Source: Hyphodiscus hymeniophilus (lineage: Eukaryota > Ascomycota > Leotiomycetes > Helotiales > Hyphodiscaceae). Taken from it: 64,000 nt of DNA. Position numbers and translations under genes: made by a program. Location: the NCBI GenBank assembly GCA_016508695.1, contig VNKQ01000018.1, positions 186,001-250,000 of the forward strand. Direction: 5' to 3'. Positions 45,996-56,434 of the stretch are shown piece by piece. The notes beneath the pieces are model-generated. The model did not search any database. It was not told the origin of the DNA and worked only from the letters and a program-made list of their open reading frames with translations. Position 1 is the first letter of the stretch; each line of letters opens with the position of its first letter.

Positions 45996-47327
45996 GTGGA
46001 GAGCTGTAGATGAAAGAAGTGTGTATTTGAAGATTTGAGGATTTGAAAACGATTTACGAATCTGACTATATGGAAGCTGCGAGGTGCAGCTCGCAGCAGA
46101 ATCTGTCTTTTATACCCTTACATATGAGCAAGGCGCATGGGATGTAACTTGAGCGACCGTGTCTTGACATGTAAACTTACTTTAGTATATTTGGATACGC
46201 ACGAGATAAAATAGTGGAGTTTTTGTTCCCGTTACCCTCCCTTTCCGGAGTGTGAGACTTATGAATTTCAATGGGACTGAGACGAGCAGAGCGGAACGAT
46301 TTGAATTCTCTCGTCTTACTTATGCTACCCCTTATTCGTCCATCTATCTATTCACCCAGAAGTAGCCAGTCCCCAAGTAAATAAGCACACTGAAGCAACC
46401 CAACCACATACTTTCCTCAGGGAGTTTTATGTGCTCGTGTTATTCCGAGCGCTGTCCTTACGCTGTCGACGTCGGGTTTGCCCTCTTGAGCGATTGTTTT
46501 CTCATTTGTGACTATTCGCTCGCTGGTAGCTTTCTTCCTTTTCCTTGCTGTGCCCCTTTTCTTGCTATGAGGCTCGCTCACTTGACGTTCGAGCTTGGAC
46601 GAAGATGCTTCGCGATATGCGGAAGGGCAAAGTTCATAGCTATGGCTATGAGTTGATTTATTAGGTCTGTTGCTCTGGGCACGAGAGATCGGTCTTTCTT
46701 TGGGGTTGCGGCTCTTGAAGATGACTCGTGGGTTAGAAGGCGGGTTTTTTAGTCGTGTGAAGGAGTTAGTATCCTCTCAATTTATATCATGCTCCACTGT
46801 TTACTAGGTAATCACGATATCCTTAGCTAGAGCTCCAGTGGCATCGATGCTATCCTATAGGGAGTTTTGGTGGTACGTCCACAGTGCGTTCGAAACCATG
46901 ACACTTCGCATCATTTTATTGATCACTTTCCGCAAACTGATCTCAGCCGGATCTCGTCGCGCCAGCTGGCTTGAAGGTAGTCTATAAATACCCGAATTGC
47001 TTCTCGAGAAAGCTGTTGAATTCATCATCAGAAGGCACAACCGCTTGCGTCCGCCAGCTAAACCGAAGGCAAAACTGTAACTCGACACGTTGTCGTAGCC
47101 GTTGGTTTTGACTCGACGACACGCTTGGCAATCGTTCGAGGACCACGCTCTGACGACTCACGGTATGGGAAACTTATTCGTGACAAACCTACGACGGGAA
47201 ACATCTCGGGCTCGATCGAGCATTTAGTAAGTCGCGTTTCCGTATCCCCTATTCTAAGCTTTCTGTTCTTTGAAATCTCAGATTAGTGGCCGTAAGAAGC
47301 AGATAAATCAAGTGATCAACCTGCAAG
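45996..47327. other. intergenic, no gene seen
   Basis: About 1.3 kb. Open frames near 46429-46656 (plus) and 46855-47088 (minus) are short and unsupported. Confidence 0.45.
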
Positions 47328-48053
47328 ATGGCTACCGTCCAAGCTGAGACCGATGACCGGATCCCAACTCAAGAGCAGCATAACCACCTTCCATTCCTAG
47401 TAACAGCGCTAGGGTTTACTACCAGGGACGCGATGCAGATGGCGCATGGTAACAATGTGGAAAGAAACACCCCGTCCACTTCATCCCACCCGATGGCCCC
47501 CTCAGCTCCTCCAAGCTCAGGACCAAGTGATAGTACTCCCAAGACTAACAAAGAAAAGCCCAGAAATCCACGAACTTCACAAGAACAAGACAGACGCCCC
47601 AGCGGCACAGAGCTGCCCGAACTAACCACCGAAGAATGCAGAGCGCACCTCCACCGCCTGCTCTCAAGCTGCACCGCCTTCCCATGGCTGCGCATCGCAA
47701 CCGCAGTCAATGCCCTCCACCACGCCGGGGAAATCGACGAGGACGAGCTGTGGGAGTGGGAGTGTCTGGCCGAGATGCATGCGCTCGTCAGATGTGCCCA
47801 CCGTTCCAGCCTGGCGGGACGAGCGGTGGAGCTCGATGAGGACCAGTCCCGTTCGTTGACGGCGATCGAGGGGAACTCGAGAGAGATCCTGAATGATGTG
47901 TTGCTCTGGGGCCTGGCTGTGAGTGGAGTGTTTCCGATGGTAGAGGTTGATCGTGAGTCCTCCCATGCCGCGAACCCATGACTTTTCGAGAAAGAACGTC
48001 GGCCGGTGCAGGAGACATCCGCTGAGAGGAGATTTCGTAGTGGTGATGATTAG
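47328..48053 (+). CDS. hypothetical protein, disordered N-terminus, helical C-terminus
   Basis: The model is 47328-47952 and 47995-48053, with a 42-nt intron (GTGAGT donor, CATGAC branch site), giving 227 residues. If the intron is not spliced, the frame stops at 47981 after 217 residues. Residues 50-100 are Ser/Pro/Thr-rich. The rest looks folded and acidic-helical (LTTEECRAHLHRLLSSCTAF, then DEDELWEWECLAEMHALVR). It has no signal peptide, membrane segment or motif known to me. Confidence 0.5.
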
Positions 48054-48695
48054 TTTTGAGAAAGAGGGATTGGGGTTGGATTACGAGAGTATCGAAATCC
48101 TGGCGTTTCCTGACATGGAATATGATGACACGATGAATGACAGCTTAATGAGTGATTGACTTTGAGCTAGCACGGGGTGGGCGGGCAGTCAGATCGCGAG
48201 GAAGCATTTTATTTGTTTTCGAAAGGGTCGAGATTTATGTAAACATAGCAAATGGGAAACGTGATGTTTAAATTCCGAGGAAGCGTACGATTAATGCAAG
48301 AGCAATGAAACATTTGATGAAGGAATCTTTGCTTGAGAAGCCCACATGGAAGAATGATAGTGATCCCCAAGAGAAACATAGTAGAAAGTAAAGATAACTG
48401 CTTTTCCTTTGAAGTGTCATATGACTTATGACTGAGGTACGCTCAGTTACAGTGCCATTGATAAAGAATCAAGATCAATCTCCCGTCATCCGGATCTCTC
48501 TTCGAATCAGAGAAGAGAACTTTGACTTCGCGTAGAGTCCCAGAACAAAATCAACATGGGCTTCCATCCGTCGTGCTCCGATGCCGAGAAGATAGAGGGT
48601 AGTTTCTCTTATGCATAAATGTAATGTGGAGAGGGTATGAACAAAGATTCAGACTATGTCTCCAGATGCTAAGCCACTGTCGCAAAGCAGTCAGT
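48054..48695. other. convergent 3' flanks, no gene seen
   Basis: About 0.64 kb downstream of both the hypothetical gene and the Clr5-domain pseudogene. Part of the pseudogene's original 3' end may lie here (for example around 48553-48690), but I cannot define it. Confidence 0.4.
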
Positions 48696-49886
48696 TCATT
48701 GGAACTCTCGCACCCTGGAAGAAGGCTTACAACTATTCTCCAGCAGGAGATCATCCAAATAGTCATCGATGCCGACGTATGGCTCGTCAGTAAAAGTAGA
48801 AATGAGCTGGCGATATTTCGTATGTTTTTGAACCAGGAGCTCGATCTGCTGCCGTTGAACAGCTTGAACGTCCTTCGCCAACGTAAGTTCCCAATCATAA
48901 ATTTGAACGGCGTATTTGTAGAGCATCGGACTCAACTGCGCTTCCTGATTATAGAACCACTTCAGGATCATGATGTATTGTTGCCGACAACGTTCCGCCA
49001 TTTCTGCATCTCTAGGGCTGAGAGGTTCTGACTGTCCCCTCCACTCCTCCAGTTGAGCTTTGCTCCTCTCTAGTATATGTTCGGAAATGACAAGATGAAA
49101 GCACCGATGAATGGTTTGCCTCGAAAAGGTTCCTTTGAGTTCAGGGCTGACTAACAGTGCCTCTCTCGCCGTCTTCCAGTCCGTCTCCTCTGTGACCGAC
49201 CGCCAACATGTCACCCATGGAGGAACGTAGTCAATATCTTCACTGGAAGGTCCGGGGGAGAATTCTAGATCAGCCTGTAGGAGGGCTTTCAGCAGGACAC
49301 ATCGTTCCTCCAATGGTAGATGCTCCTCTGCCAGCACAAACAACTTTGGGTCATCGGTCATCCTCGAGGAGAACTTTGAACTTTGTCTTCTGAATGATAT
49401 CCAGTGCTGCGTTCAAATACTGTCCGCCAATCTGCCACTTTACCAGAAGGATCTCCAGCGAAGCTCGATTTGCGTAAGGTCCTTTGAATGCCTCAATCCT
49501 GCGCAGAAAATCCGAGCATTCAACCGGGCGTGAGGGAAGTCTGATACTGTCGATCATGACAGGCAACTCGTCTGAAGGTTCCAGCTGAGTGGTTGGGGTT
49601 CATTCATGAGGAGTCAACAGAGCATTATCTTCCTCTTGAGATCTTCGCGAGAACATTCGGTCGTTCCGTGCTTTATATTTATGAAGACCCCATGCGTCGA
49701 TTCTCATTCGATAAGCGCGAGTACTGTGTGAGCACTTAGCCCGCGCCAGTTGGAGGGAAAAGTTTCTTACGAGGCCTTGAAACCATGACGATGGCGCAGA
49801 ATACTCTGTACATCTTTCAGAGTTCTACCTTCCGTAATGTAGAGCTTAACTAGCTCGGCCTTATGAGATTCCCAAGCTTTAGGCAT
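48696..49886 (-). pseudogene. broken Clr5-domain gene
   Basis: The ATG at 49886 opens a clear Clr5 domain: MPKAWESHKAELVKLYITEG, then TLKDVQSILRHRHGFKAS, a GTAAGA..ACACAG intron, and RAYRMRIDAWGLHKYK. The same frame then meets a TGA at 49600-49602 and carries on open with sensible sequence (PVMIDSIRLPSRPVECSDFL and on). At 49349-49362 a 7-bp direct duplication (GATGACC twice on the minus strand) shifts the frame. Beyond it the alternative frame continues with clearly protein-like sequence to 48696 (KLFVLAEEHLPLEERCVLLK). I found no intron that removes either defect. Clr5 domains occur in large families of fungal proteins of mostly unknown function, and a few regulate plant-polymer breakdown. 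If the defects are real, the gene makes at most the N-terminal Clr5 piece. Sequencing error is the main alternative for the duplication. Confidence 0.7.
49349..49362 (-). repeat. 7-bp tandem duplication causing a frameshift
   Basis: GATGACC occurs twice in direct succession (minus-strand reading). With one copy the flanking frames join exactly as a continuous acidic-hydrophobic segment. Confidence 0.9.
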
Positions 49887-50548
49887 ATTGTTTGGGCTTC
49901 GTTGGTTGAATTCCGATTCCTGACTTGACCATGAAATATTGGAACAGTATCAAACAACAGCGACAGCGAGAAACTGTCACTCAATTATCATACGCCTCAT
50001 AGGTGAATCGTCAGAGTTGGGAAGGGTGGGAATAGGCGAAAGGCGACGCCAAAAGAAGTGTGACGGACAGGTCCAGTCGGTTAGTGGTCGAATTCCCTGA
50101 TTTCCTGCACATGCACGGGTATTGTGCGCCTCAATAATGGAAGCGAGACAAAGTGCAATTGTTTTGCTCTGGCTCTGGATTTGCATATTGTCGGGACGGT
50201 AGGTTCTTCGGCCTGAAAGACGCACCATAAGTTGCAGTAATGGGAAAAGCAACGGAACCACTCCCATCGGATGGACCTGTCTTTCTGCATTTTCAAAGAG
50301 GTTCGCAATTATTTGGTGGTCGCACCTGGTCCACTGGTATAAAACCTGGCTTCTCTTGCGGGATGGGAAGTATGTTCTGCCCGGGAGCTGATCTTGCTTC
50401 CTCCTCAGAATCTCCAACCCGAACGAAAAGCTCCTATTACATTATATTCTTCAAAGACCCATCGTGTCATTCTTCCACCCTGAAAAGGTCCATATCATCT
50501 GTTCGGTCAGGTCCAACTTGCTGGCTCTAGCTTCGCTTGAAGAGGACC
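49887..50548. other. intergenic, no gene seen
   Basis: About 0.66 kb between two divergent transcription units. A minus-strand open frame at 49977-50417 has no recognisable content. Confidence 0.4.
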
Positions 50549-51309
50549 ATGCTACCCACTAGTAGCGACATTACCCAGGAGGGGCACTCATCGCTGTAAG
50601 CAATTCTTGTTAAATGTTCCTACCCCTTAAGTATATTGCATTGGCTGACTGCCTTCTGTCTTGCAGGTCCCCGGTCTCTCCATCAACAGTCCCCAGACTT
50701 CAGGCAAACGTCGCAGTAGCCTCCAGTGAGAACGATCCTGTCGAAAAGACAACTTACGAGGAGGGGCCAAAACCACACGTAGCTCTCACTGTCCAAGCCC
50801 TACAACAACACAACCTCGAAGAATCTCTGGTACTGCTCGATGTGGGCCTCGCTTCACTTCAAATCGACCGAGTCAGCTGTGTCCAAAAACCCTTCGATGC
50901 TCTCGAAGCCCATTTGAACTATGTCTTGTATGCGAAGCTCCTTGAGAATGCACAACATGAGGAGAATGAATACAAACGTAACAAAGAAACAGCAAATAGA
51001 GGTGAAATAACTCGAGCTCTTTCTTCAGACTATATACCAAGTCCTTATATAGAGACCATTGTTGGCTCCAAAGATACGCTGTGCTGGCCAAACGAGGCTA
51101 CCGATGTGACTGTCACCACGCGTCAGCGACCACGCCACTTTCCAAGTCCCACATACTTGGATGGTATCTCAAATGGAAGAAATGACTTGGTTGGCATCGG
51201 AGCACAGTTTATCTCACATCCTTGCTACCAATACTCAAACAGTGAATTTCTTGTCGAAGAGAGCGCTGTGCAACCAAATAATAGTACAGGGGCGGGCATG
51301 AGCAAGTGA
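50549..51309 (+). CDS. hypothetical protein, unrecognised
   Basis: Exons 50549-50595 and 50667-51309, joined by a 71-nt intron with a good CTGAC branch site and TTGCAG acceptor, give 229 residues. The N-terminus is Ser/Pro/Thr-rich. A central helical part (ALTVQALQQHNLEESLVLLD, then KPFDALEAHLNYVLYAKLLE) looks folded. The C-terminus is variable and Asn/Ser-rich. No motif is known to me. The splice signals and length are the main support. Confidence 0.45.
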
Positions 51310-51558
51310 GCACAACATGTTGGTTCCACTTGGGAAATGCCGAATGGCAGAACGTGGAAGTGGTAGAGATCATAATGTTAGTTAGAAAACGATAAAGATG
51401 ATAGCTGATCGTGGAAAGTTGAATCGTCCCGCATGAGACGTGTAACGCGCTTGCTCAACGACCAAAAAACCCCCAATCGTGCTATGGAAGCGTTTTGGTC
51501 ATTTCGTAAACTCACTTTAAATTGCACTGTCGCCGATTTTCCAACTCAAATGGAATAA

Positions 51559-53250
51559 TCAACCGATCCTTTTCTCCAACTTCTTCAAAAAGCCGCTGAC
51601 ACTCTTTTCCACCGCCCCAGCACTCGCCTCTACTCTCGACCCCTTCTTGGGAGGCTTCATCGGCGAATTATGCTTCATACTCGCCTCACTCTCCGTTGGT
51701 CTGTAGACCTGATTGTGTATAGAATAATCATGCATTAAAGGCTTCGTGCCGCTAATTCCAGCGTTACTCTGCGCATAATTGAACTGCGCGAATCCACCGG
51801 GCGGTGCAGCTGGAGAGTAGATCCCAGGTGATTGGAAGCCGGGTGAGCCAATCCCCGGAGTTGTCATGCCGGATGATATACCAGGCGACCCGGGGTAGTT
51901 GGCGTATTGCGTTACGGGGATATGGGCTTGTTGTTGTTGTTGTTGCTGCTGCTGCTGGGGAGTGTATGCTGGCGGTCCGGGAGGAGGATTTGCGGGGACA
52001 GAGGCGTAGGGACTCGCTGCACTTGTTGTTGCTGTGGGTGGCGGAGCGAAGGAGTGTTGGAAATGGCCAGCGAACGGTGATTGCACTGTAGCTGAGGGAG
52101 GCTGTTGAGATGGTGAAGCCCCCGCTCCAGGGGCTACAGGTGGCCCTGGGAAGTAACTTTGTTGTGGAGGAGGCTGTTGCGATGGTGAAGCCCCGGCTCC
52201 AGGGGCTACAGGTGGCCCTGGGAAGTAACTTTGTTGTGGAGGAGGCTGTTGCGATGGTGAAGCCCCGGCTCCAGGGGCTACAGGTGGCCCTGGGAAGTAA
52301 CTTTGTTGTGTAGGAGGCTGTTGAGGGGGGCCAGAAAATCCTCCCGGGTGCTGAAAAGGCGTACCGTAAGTTTGGCCGTGATCTGAGGTCGCAGCTGCTA
52401 CGAGTGGGTTCGGGGTTCCATCTTCTGGCGGAGGAGTCTTTTCTCGATGTTGAATGGTTTCTGGGGCCGCTGGAGCTGCGGGGTTGTAGGCCATTGGAAC
52501 AAAATTGGATGCTTCTTGACTCTGGGGAGTTGCAGAAATTGGTGGGCCGGGAAAAGAGGCGGCAGTTGTTCTGGAGTCTCGGGTTCGCCCTTGCTGATAT
52601 GAAGGGTCTGTGATAGCCACATTCTCCAATTTTTGCACAACCGGGCTCATGTCATCAGCATGGGGAGGGGGCGCAATTGGCTCGTCCTGAATAGAGATCT
52701 GGTGCTGGGGTAACACTCTCCTTACCCCGTTCACAAAATGAAGTGCATCCTCCTTTGTCCAGAAGTATATATCCACTGTATGTAGCCTGTACATGTATTT
52801 GTTCTCATTTCGAGGATCGAAGGTGGGAAGATGCCACTCTTGAGTATCAGCATGCGGGCCGCTATTTCGTTGGGCATCGACAGTCAGGGTGACAAGAGTG
52901 GAGTGCTTGTAGGAGTATTGGACATGAACTCCATCCAGAGCTGTTGCACAGTCAAAACCTGCAGCATAAGTTTTCTCAAAGCGTACCGACATCCATCGAA
53001 AGCATCCTGGTCTGGAGTTCCAGCATTATTCGCTATTTCTATGCGCGCCCTCCTCTGGCCAGCGTTTTCGAACAAGTAGACGTAGGAGCCTTTATCGAAC
53101 CGATGATGGGGTGGTTTGGCAGTCGGCGCACCATAGTAGTAATGTATATCTGCAAATCTGATTCCTATTAGCAAGCTATCGTGAGCTCTGGGGTCATCTG
53201 GCGCAAGCTTACAGAGTTGCTGCAACATCCTCGCCAGGTCTTGCAGCCAT
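51559..53250 (-). CDS. Pro/Gln-rich repeat protein with conserved N-terminal domain, unrecognised
   Basis: Exons 53213-53250, 52991-53157 and 51559-52940, with introns of 55 and 50 nt, give 528 residues. The start MAARPGEDVAATL joins to FADIHYYYGAPTAKPPHHRF, then YVYLFENAGQRRARIEIANN and, across the second splice, LDGVHVQYSYKHSTLVTLTV. This first 150-residue part looks like a compact beta-rich domain that I would expect to be conserved across fungi. The remaining 370 residues are disordered: three 24-residue Pro/Gln/Gly repeats, a run of ten Gln, Gly/Ser/Pro motifs and a basic amphipathic end (KSVSGFLKKLEKRIG). No membrane segment is present. The C-terminus could bind membrane or a partner as a helix. 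The function is unknown. Confidence 0.7.
51928..51957 (-). repeat. polyglutamine run (10 codons)
   Basis: On the minus strand this reads as four CAG codons followed by six CAA codons, within the disordered half of the Pro/Gln-rich protein. Confidence 0.95.
52099..52314 (-). repeat. three 72-nt tandem coding repeats
   Basis: The period is exactly 72 nt (24 residues), with a core SYFPGPPVAPGAGASPSQQ. Copies differ by only a few bases. Confidence 0.95.
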
Positions 53251-54081
53251 ATTGCTGATCGTATGTACTCGTACGGTGTTGCGTACTCCGTTCCTAAATC
53301 ACAAAAAACAGCGGCTTCAACGTGCAATCATACAAAGTAATCTGATGTAAGGAAGAAAGGAGAAGAAAGCTGAGAGCGGCCTACCATGATGGTATTTACT
53401 TTGCTTGATTATGTACAGCGTCGGCGGCAAGCTGCAGGTAAGGACTGGCCAATAGCTAAGAGCCACAGCTTGCATATTATAAATATGTGCATAATCATTA
53501 TGCAGGGTTTATGCTGAAGCCTCATCACGCTCATCAGTGCACATTCAAACTCCTCCACTTCAGCTCGTCAGTTTAACTAAGTGGTCAATTATCAATACGT
53601 GTAAAATGTCCTCCACTTCATACAAGCTTGTTCTTCATGTGATATCGACATGCACCCAGGGCATGTCCATAGCAGGAGTGTGTGACGGCGCAGACAACAA
53701 GCACAATCTCTCACTACGTCTTCCACGTGCAGGGTTTGTACTCGAAACAATGGATAGCAGCACGACCAAGACGAAAAAGGATCACGGGCAATCATGTATA
53801 ATATCTACTCTCACAAGATTCATATTCATGTCTCAAGGCACACTAGCTGGGCCTATCCAAGGCCTTTATCAGCAATCTCAGCAGATCCTCTCGATGAAAG
53901 CCAGACGGTGAACGCCCACTGAATGCATACCATAAACTCTGCAAGTAGCAATTCCAGCTGCCAGTTTTCCTTCCCTTAAACTCCGTCCATTGTGGAAACC
54001 AACAAATTTAGCTAGATAAGATTCTAGACGATCATTCAATATATCTCAGCAAACCAGAAATCCTATCATGGGTATCTAACT
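53251..54081. other. intergenic between two minus-strand genes
   Basis: About 0.8 kb, with the promoter of the Pro/Gln-rich protein and the 3' flank of the Cac2 gene. A 124-codon plus-strand frame at 53537-53911 has no supporting signals. Confidence 0.4.
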
Positions 54082-56434
54082 TCAGGGCTGAGAAGTACGC
54101 TCGGCCCCAACCAACGAGGGCGCAATTCTCCGCTTCTTCTTTTCGTGCGCGCCGTCTTCCTTCTCGCTCTCGCTGGCATCACGCTTCACTCCACTAACTG
54201 AACTCGTTGCGCTTCTCGGTGTTTGTGGTGGTGTAGACATGGGGACGCCGGACACGAAGCCCAGCCCTACATTGCTAGCTGTGACACCCGGAATGGTCCC
54301 ACCCACAAGAGGAGGATTGCTTATTATAGTTCCCACGGATGGGGTCGCGTAGGAAGCTTGTGTTGCGATCGAGGAGGTGGAATTCGATCGCGTTGGCGAA
54401 GAGGGTCGCATGGTTGGGCCCAGTGGTGCAGGAGGTGGTGAGGGTGCGACGGAATAATTTGATGAAGTCCGTTGGTGGTGATTGCCGCTGGGGAAGGGAG
54501 ACGGAGGCGCGATCGAGGTTGGCGTGGCCATGGGGGTGTTTTGCGAGGAAGAGACGGCTGTGCTGCTAAGGTTGGGGTGCTTGAGTGTTGGAATATCCCC
54601 AGTATAGACTTGGCCAAGCTCGCCGGGCGAGAAGGTCAGAGTCGAGCAGAAACCATCGGAGGATGTCATAAGTAAAGTGAGGCCATCAGTAGACCTGGAA
54701 GATGTCAGTACGATGAATCAGCAGAATGACGGATTACCTACCAAGTTAAATCAGTGAATGTCGCGCAGTGTAAATTGCTCACAACACAGAGCGGCGTCTG
54801 CTGTTGTGTGTCATAGAGGAGGACTGAGTCTTCTGTCGCAACAGCATAGACTATTCGATAAGGTAATGAGAATGCCATTGCAGGACCCGGCGATGTAGCG
54901 TTCGTTTCAACGTCCAATCCTTTAGGTTTCGGTGATGATGTAGGTCCAGAGGGGTCACTTGTTTGTGGAACAAGTGGAGGTGGTTCCATTACGGAGTGCG
55001 CCGGTGACTTAGAGATCACTGGATCTGGAAGAGCAACCATCGTGTCGTCCGCTGAAGAAGTATCAATTGTAATATGCTTTGTAGGAGGTGGGGCTTTCCG
55101 AGGTGTGTAGTAGACTGGAGAACATTTGACCGCGACGGAGGGCTTCTTGTGTCCAGGTAGATGAGCGATAGGAGGCTTGTTGATTCCACCCCTCGTATAA
55201 ATGTACACAGTATTTATCACCTCGTACAGAGTCTTAGTTGCTTCATCTAGACCCTTTTGTTGTGTTTGATATTGGCCAGCTGGTGTGAAAAGTAGACTAC
55301 CATCGGGTGTGAAGGTCAATCGGCGAAAAAAAGATTTGAGAGTGTCATTAGCGTATATGTTCGCGTTCTTAACTCCAAGTCCAGTATAAGGTTTCGGTGA
55401 TGCTTCCATTGGCATGACAGCTGGTAACGGCAACGAAGGGGCTGGTGAAGCTGATCGACGCATTGACATAGCCGGAGAAGCTGCACCAAAAGAAGACCTC
55501 CGACTATGACTCATGACGCTTGGAGGGTTCATCGGTAGTGCCAGCGATGTTGGAGTGCCAGGACACGAGGGTGCTGGTGAACTCATATTGTTGGCCATCA
55601 ACTCAGCAGGTAGTTGTGAACGCAGTCCAAAATCCGGGGGCGCCGGGCTGTTCGATGATATTCTTCGTCCTGGCAAATCCATTTTCATATTCATGCCAAT
55701 TCTCTTTGGGTCTCCATCTCGGTTCTCCAGAGTAAATTGCCCATCCTTCGTCCTCAACGTGTATATATGCACGGATCGATCAGAAGATTGTGTTGCGATA
55801 TATTCGTTCAGCGGGTCCCATGTTACACCTTGGACATAATGTTGATGCTCTGCGATTTGTCGCACGAGTGAACCTATATACGTGAGCTTAGACCCGCGAA
55901 ATCTGGTGCATTACCGACCAGTTTGGGCGTTGTATATCCTCGCAATATTATCCATACTTCCAATGATAAAGTAGACTCCATCTGGAGACCATGCAAGATC
56001 ATAGATCTCGGCGCCTGTGGACCGACACATATGCTTCGTCCGCCAGACTTCCTTGTCCTCAGTTCCATCTCCTCCAAAAGCCGGTGTTGCGGTTTTCCCT
56101 TCGTCCAAAACCCAAAGGATAACATTGCCATCATCGCCAGCAGATGCCAACAGATCTCCTTTGGGAGCCCATCTTACGACATTAACTGCTTGTGTGTGTT
56201 TCGCTAGTGTAGCCAGGTAATCAATTCTACGATCCTCTCCATCAGAGTCTATCTTCCATAGCTATTGACTCGTCAGCAAAGGTTTTGGGGGGTCCATGAG
56301 GGATGCTCTCGTACTCGAACATTGTTGTCACCCCCTCCGGTCGCCAGCCTGCCCTTGTCTCTTTTTTGAAAGTCTGCAGAGTATATGGGCAGATTGGACT
56401 CGTGCCAATTGATTATTAGAGGCGTGCTCTTCAT
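54082..56434 (-). CDS. CAC2: chromatin assembly factor 1 subunit B (Cac2/p60), WD40 protein
   Basis: Exons 56315-56434, 55919-56261, 54742-55873 and 54082-54694, with introns of 53, 45 and 47 nt, give 735 residues. The start MKSTPLIINWHESNLPIYSA with LATGGGDNNVR is the classic CAF-1 p60 N-terminus. WD repeats follow: KHTQAVNVVRWAPKGDLLAS, AEIYDLAWSPDGVYFIIGS, QHYVQGVTWDPLNEYIATQS, RRLTFTPDGSLLFTPAGQY, YRIVYAVATEDSVLLYDT and a last one split by an intron (TDLTWSTDGLTLLMTSSDGF). A 100-residue Ser/Pro insertion sits between repeats, and the C-terminal tail is Ser/Pro/Thr-rich with a KKKRRIAPS patch. With p150/Cac1 and Msi1 the subunit deposits H3-H4 onto newly made DNA in the nucleus. Confidence 0.95.

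Noticed and set aside
53537..53911. A 124-codon plus-strand open frame between two minus-strand genes
   Set aside because: Its composition and start context are unremarkable, with no family signal.
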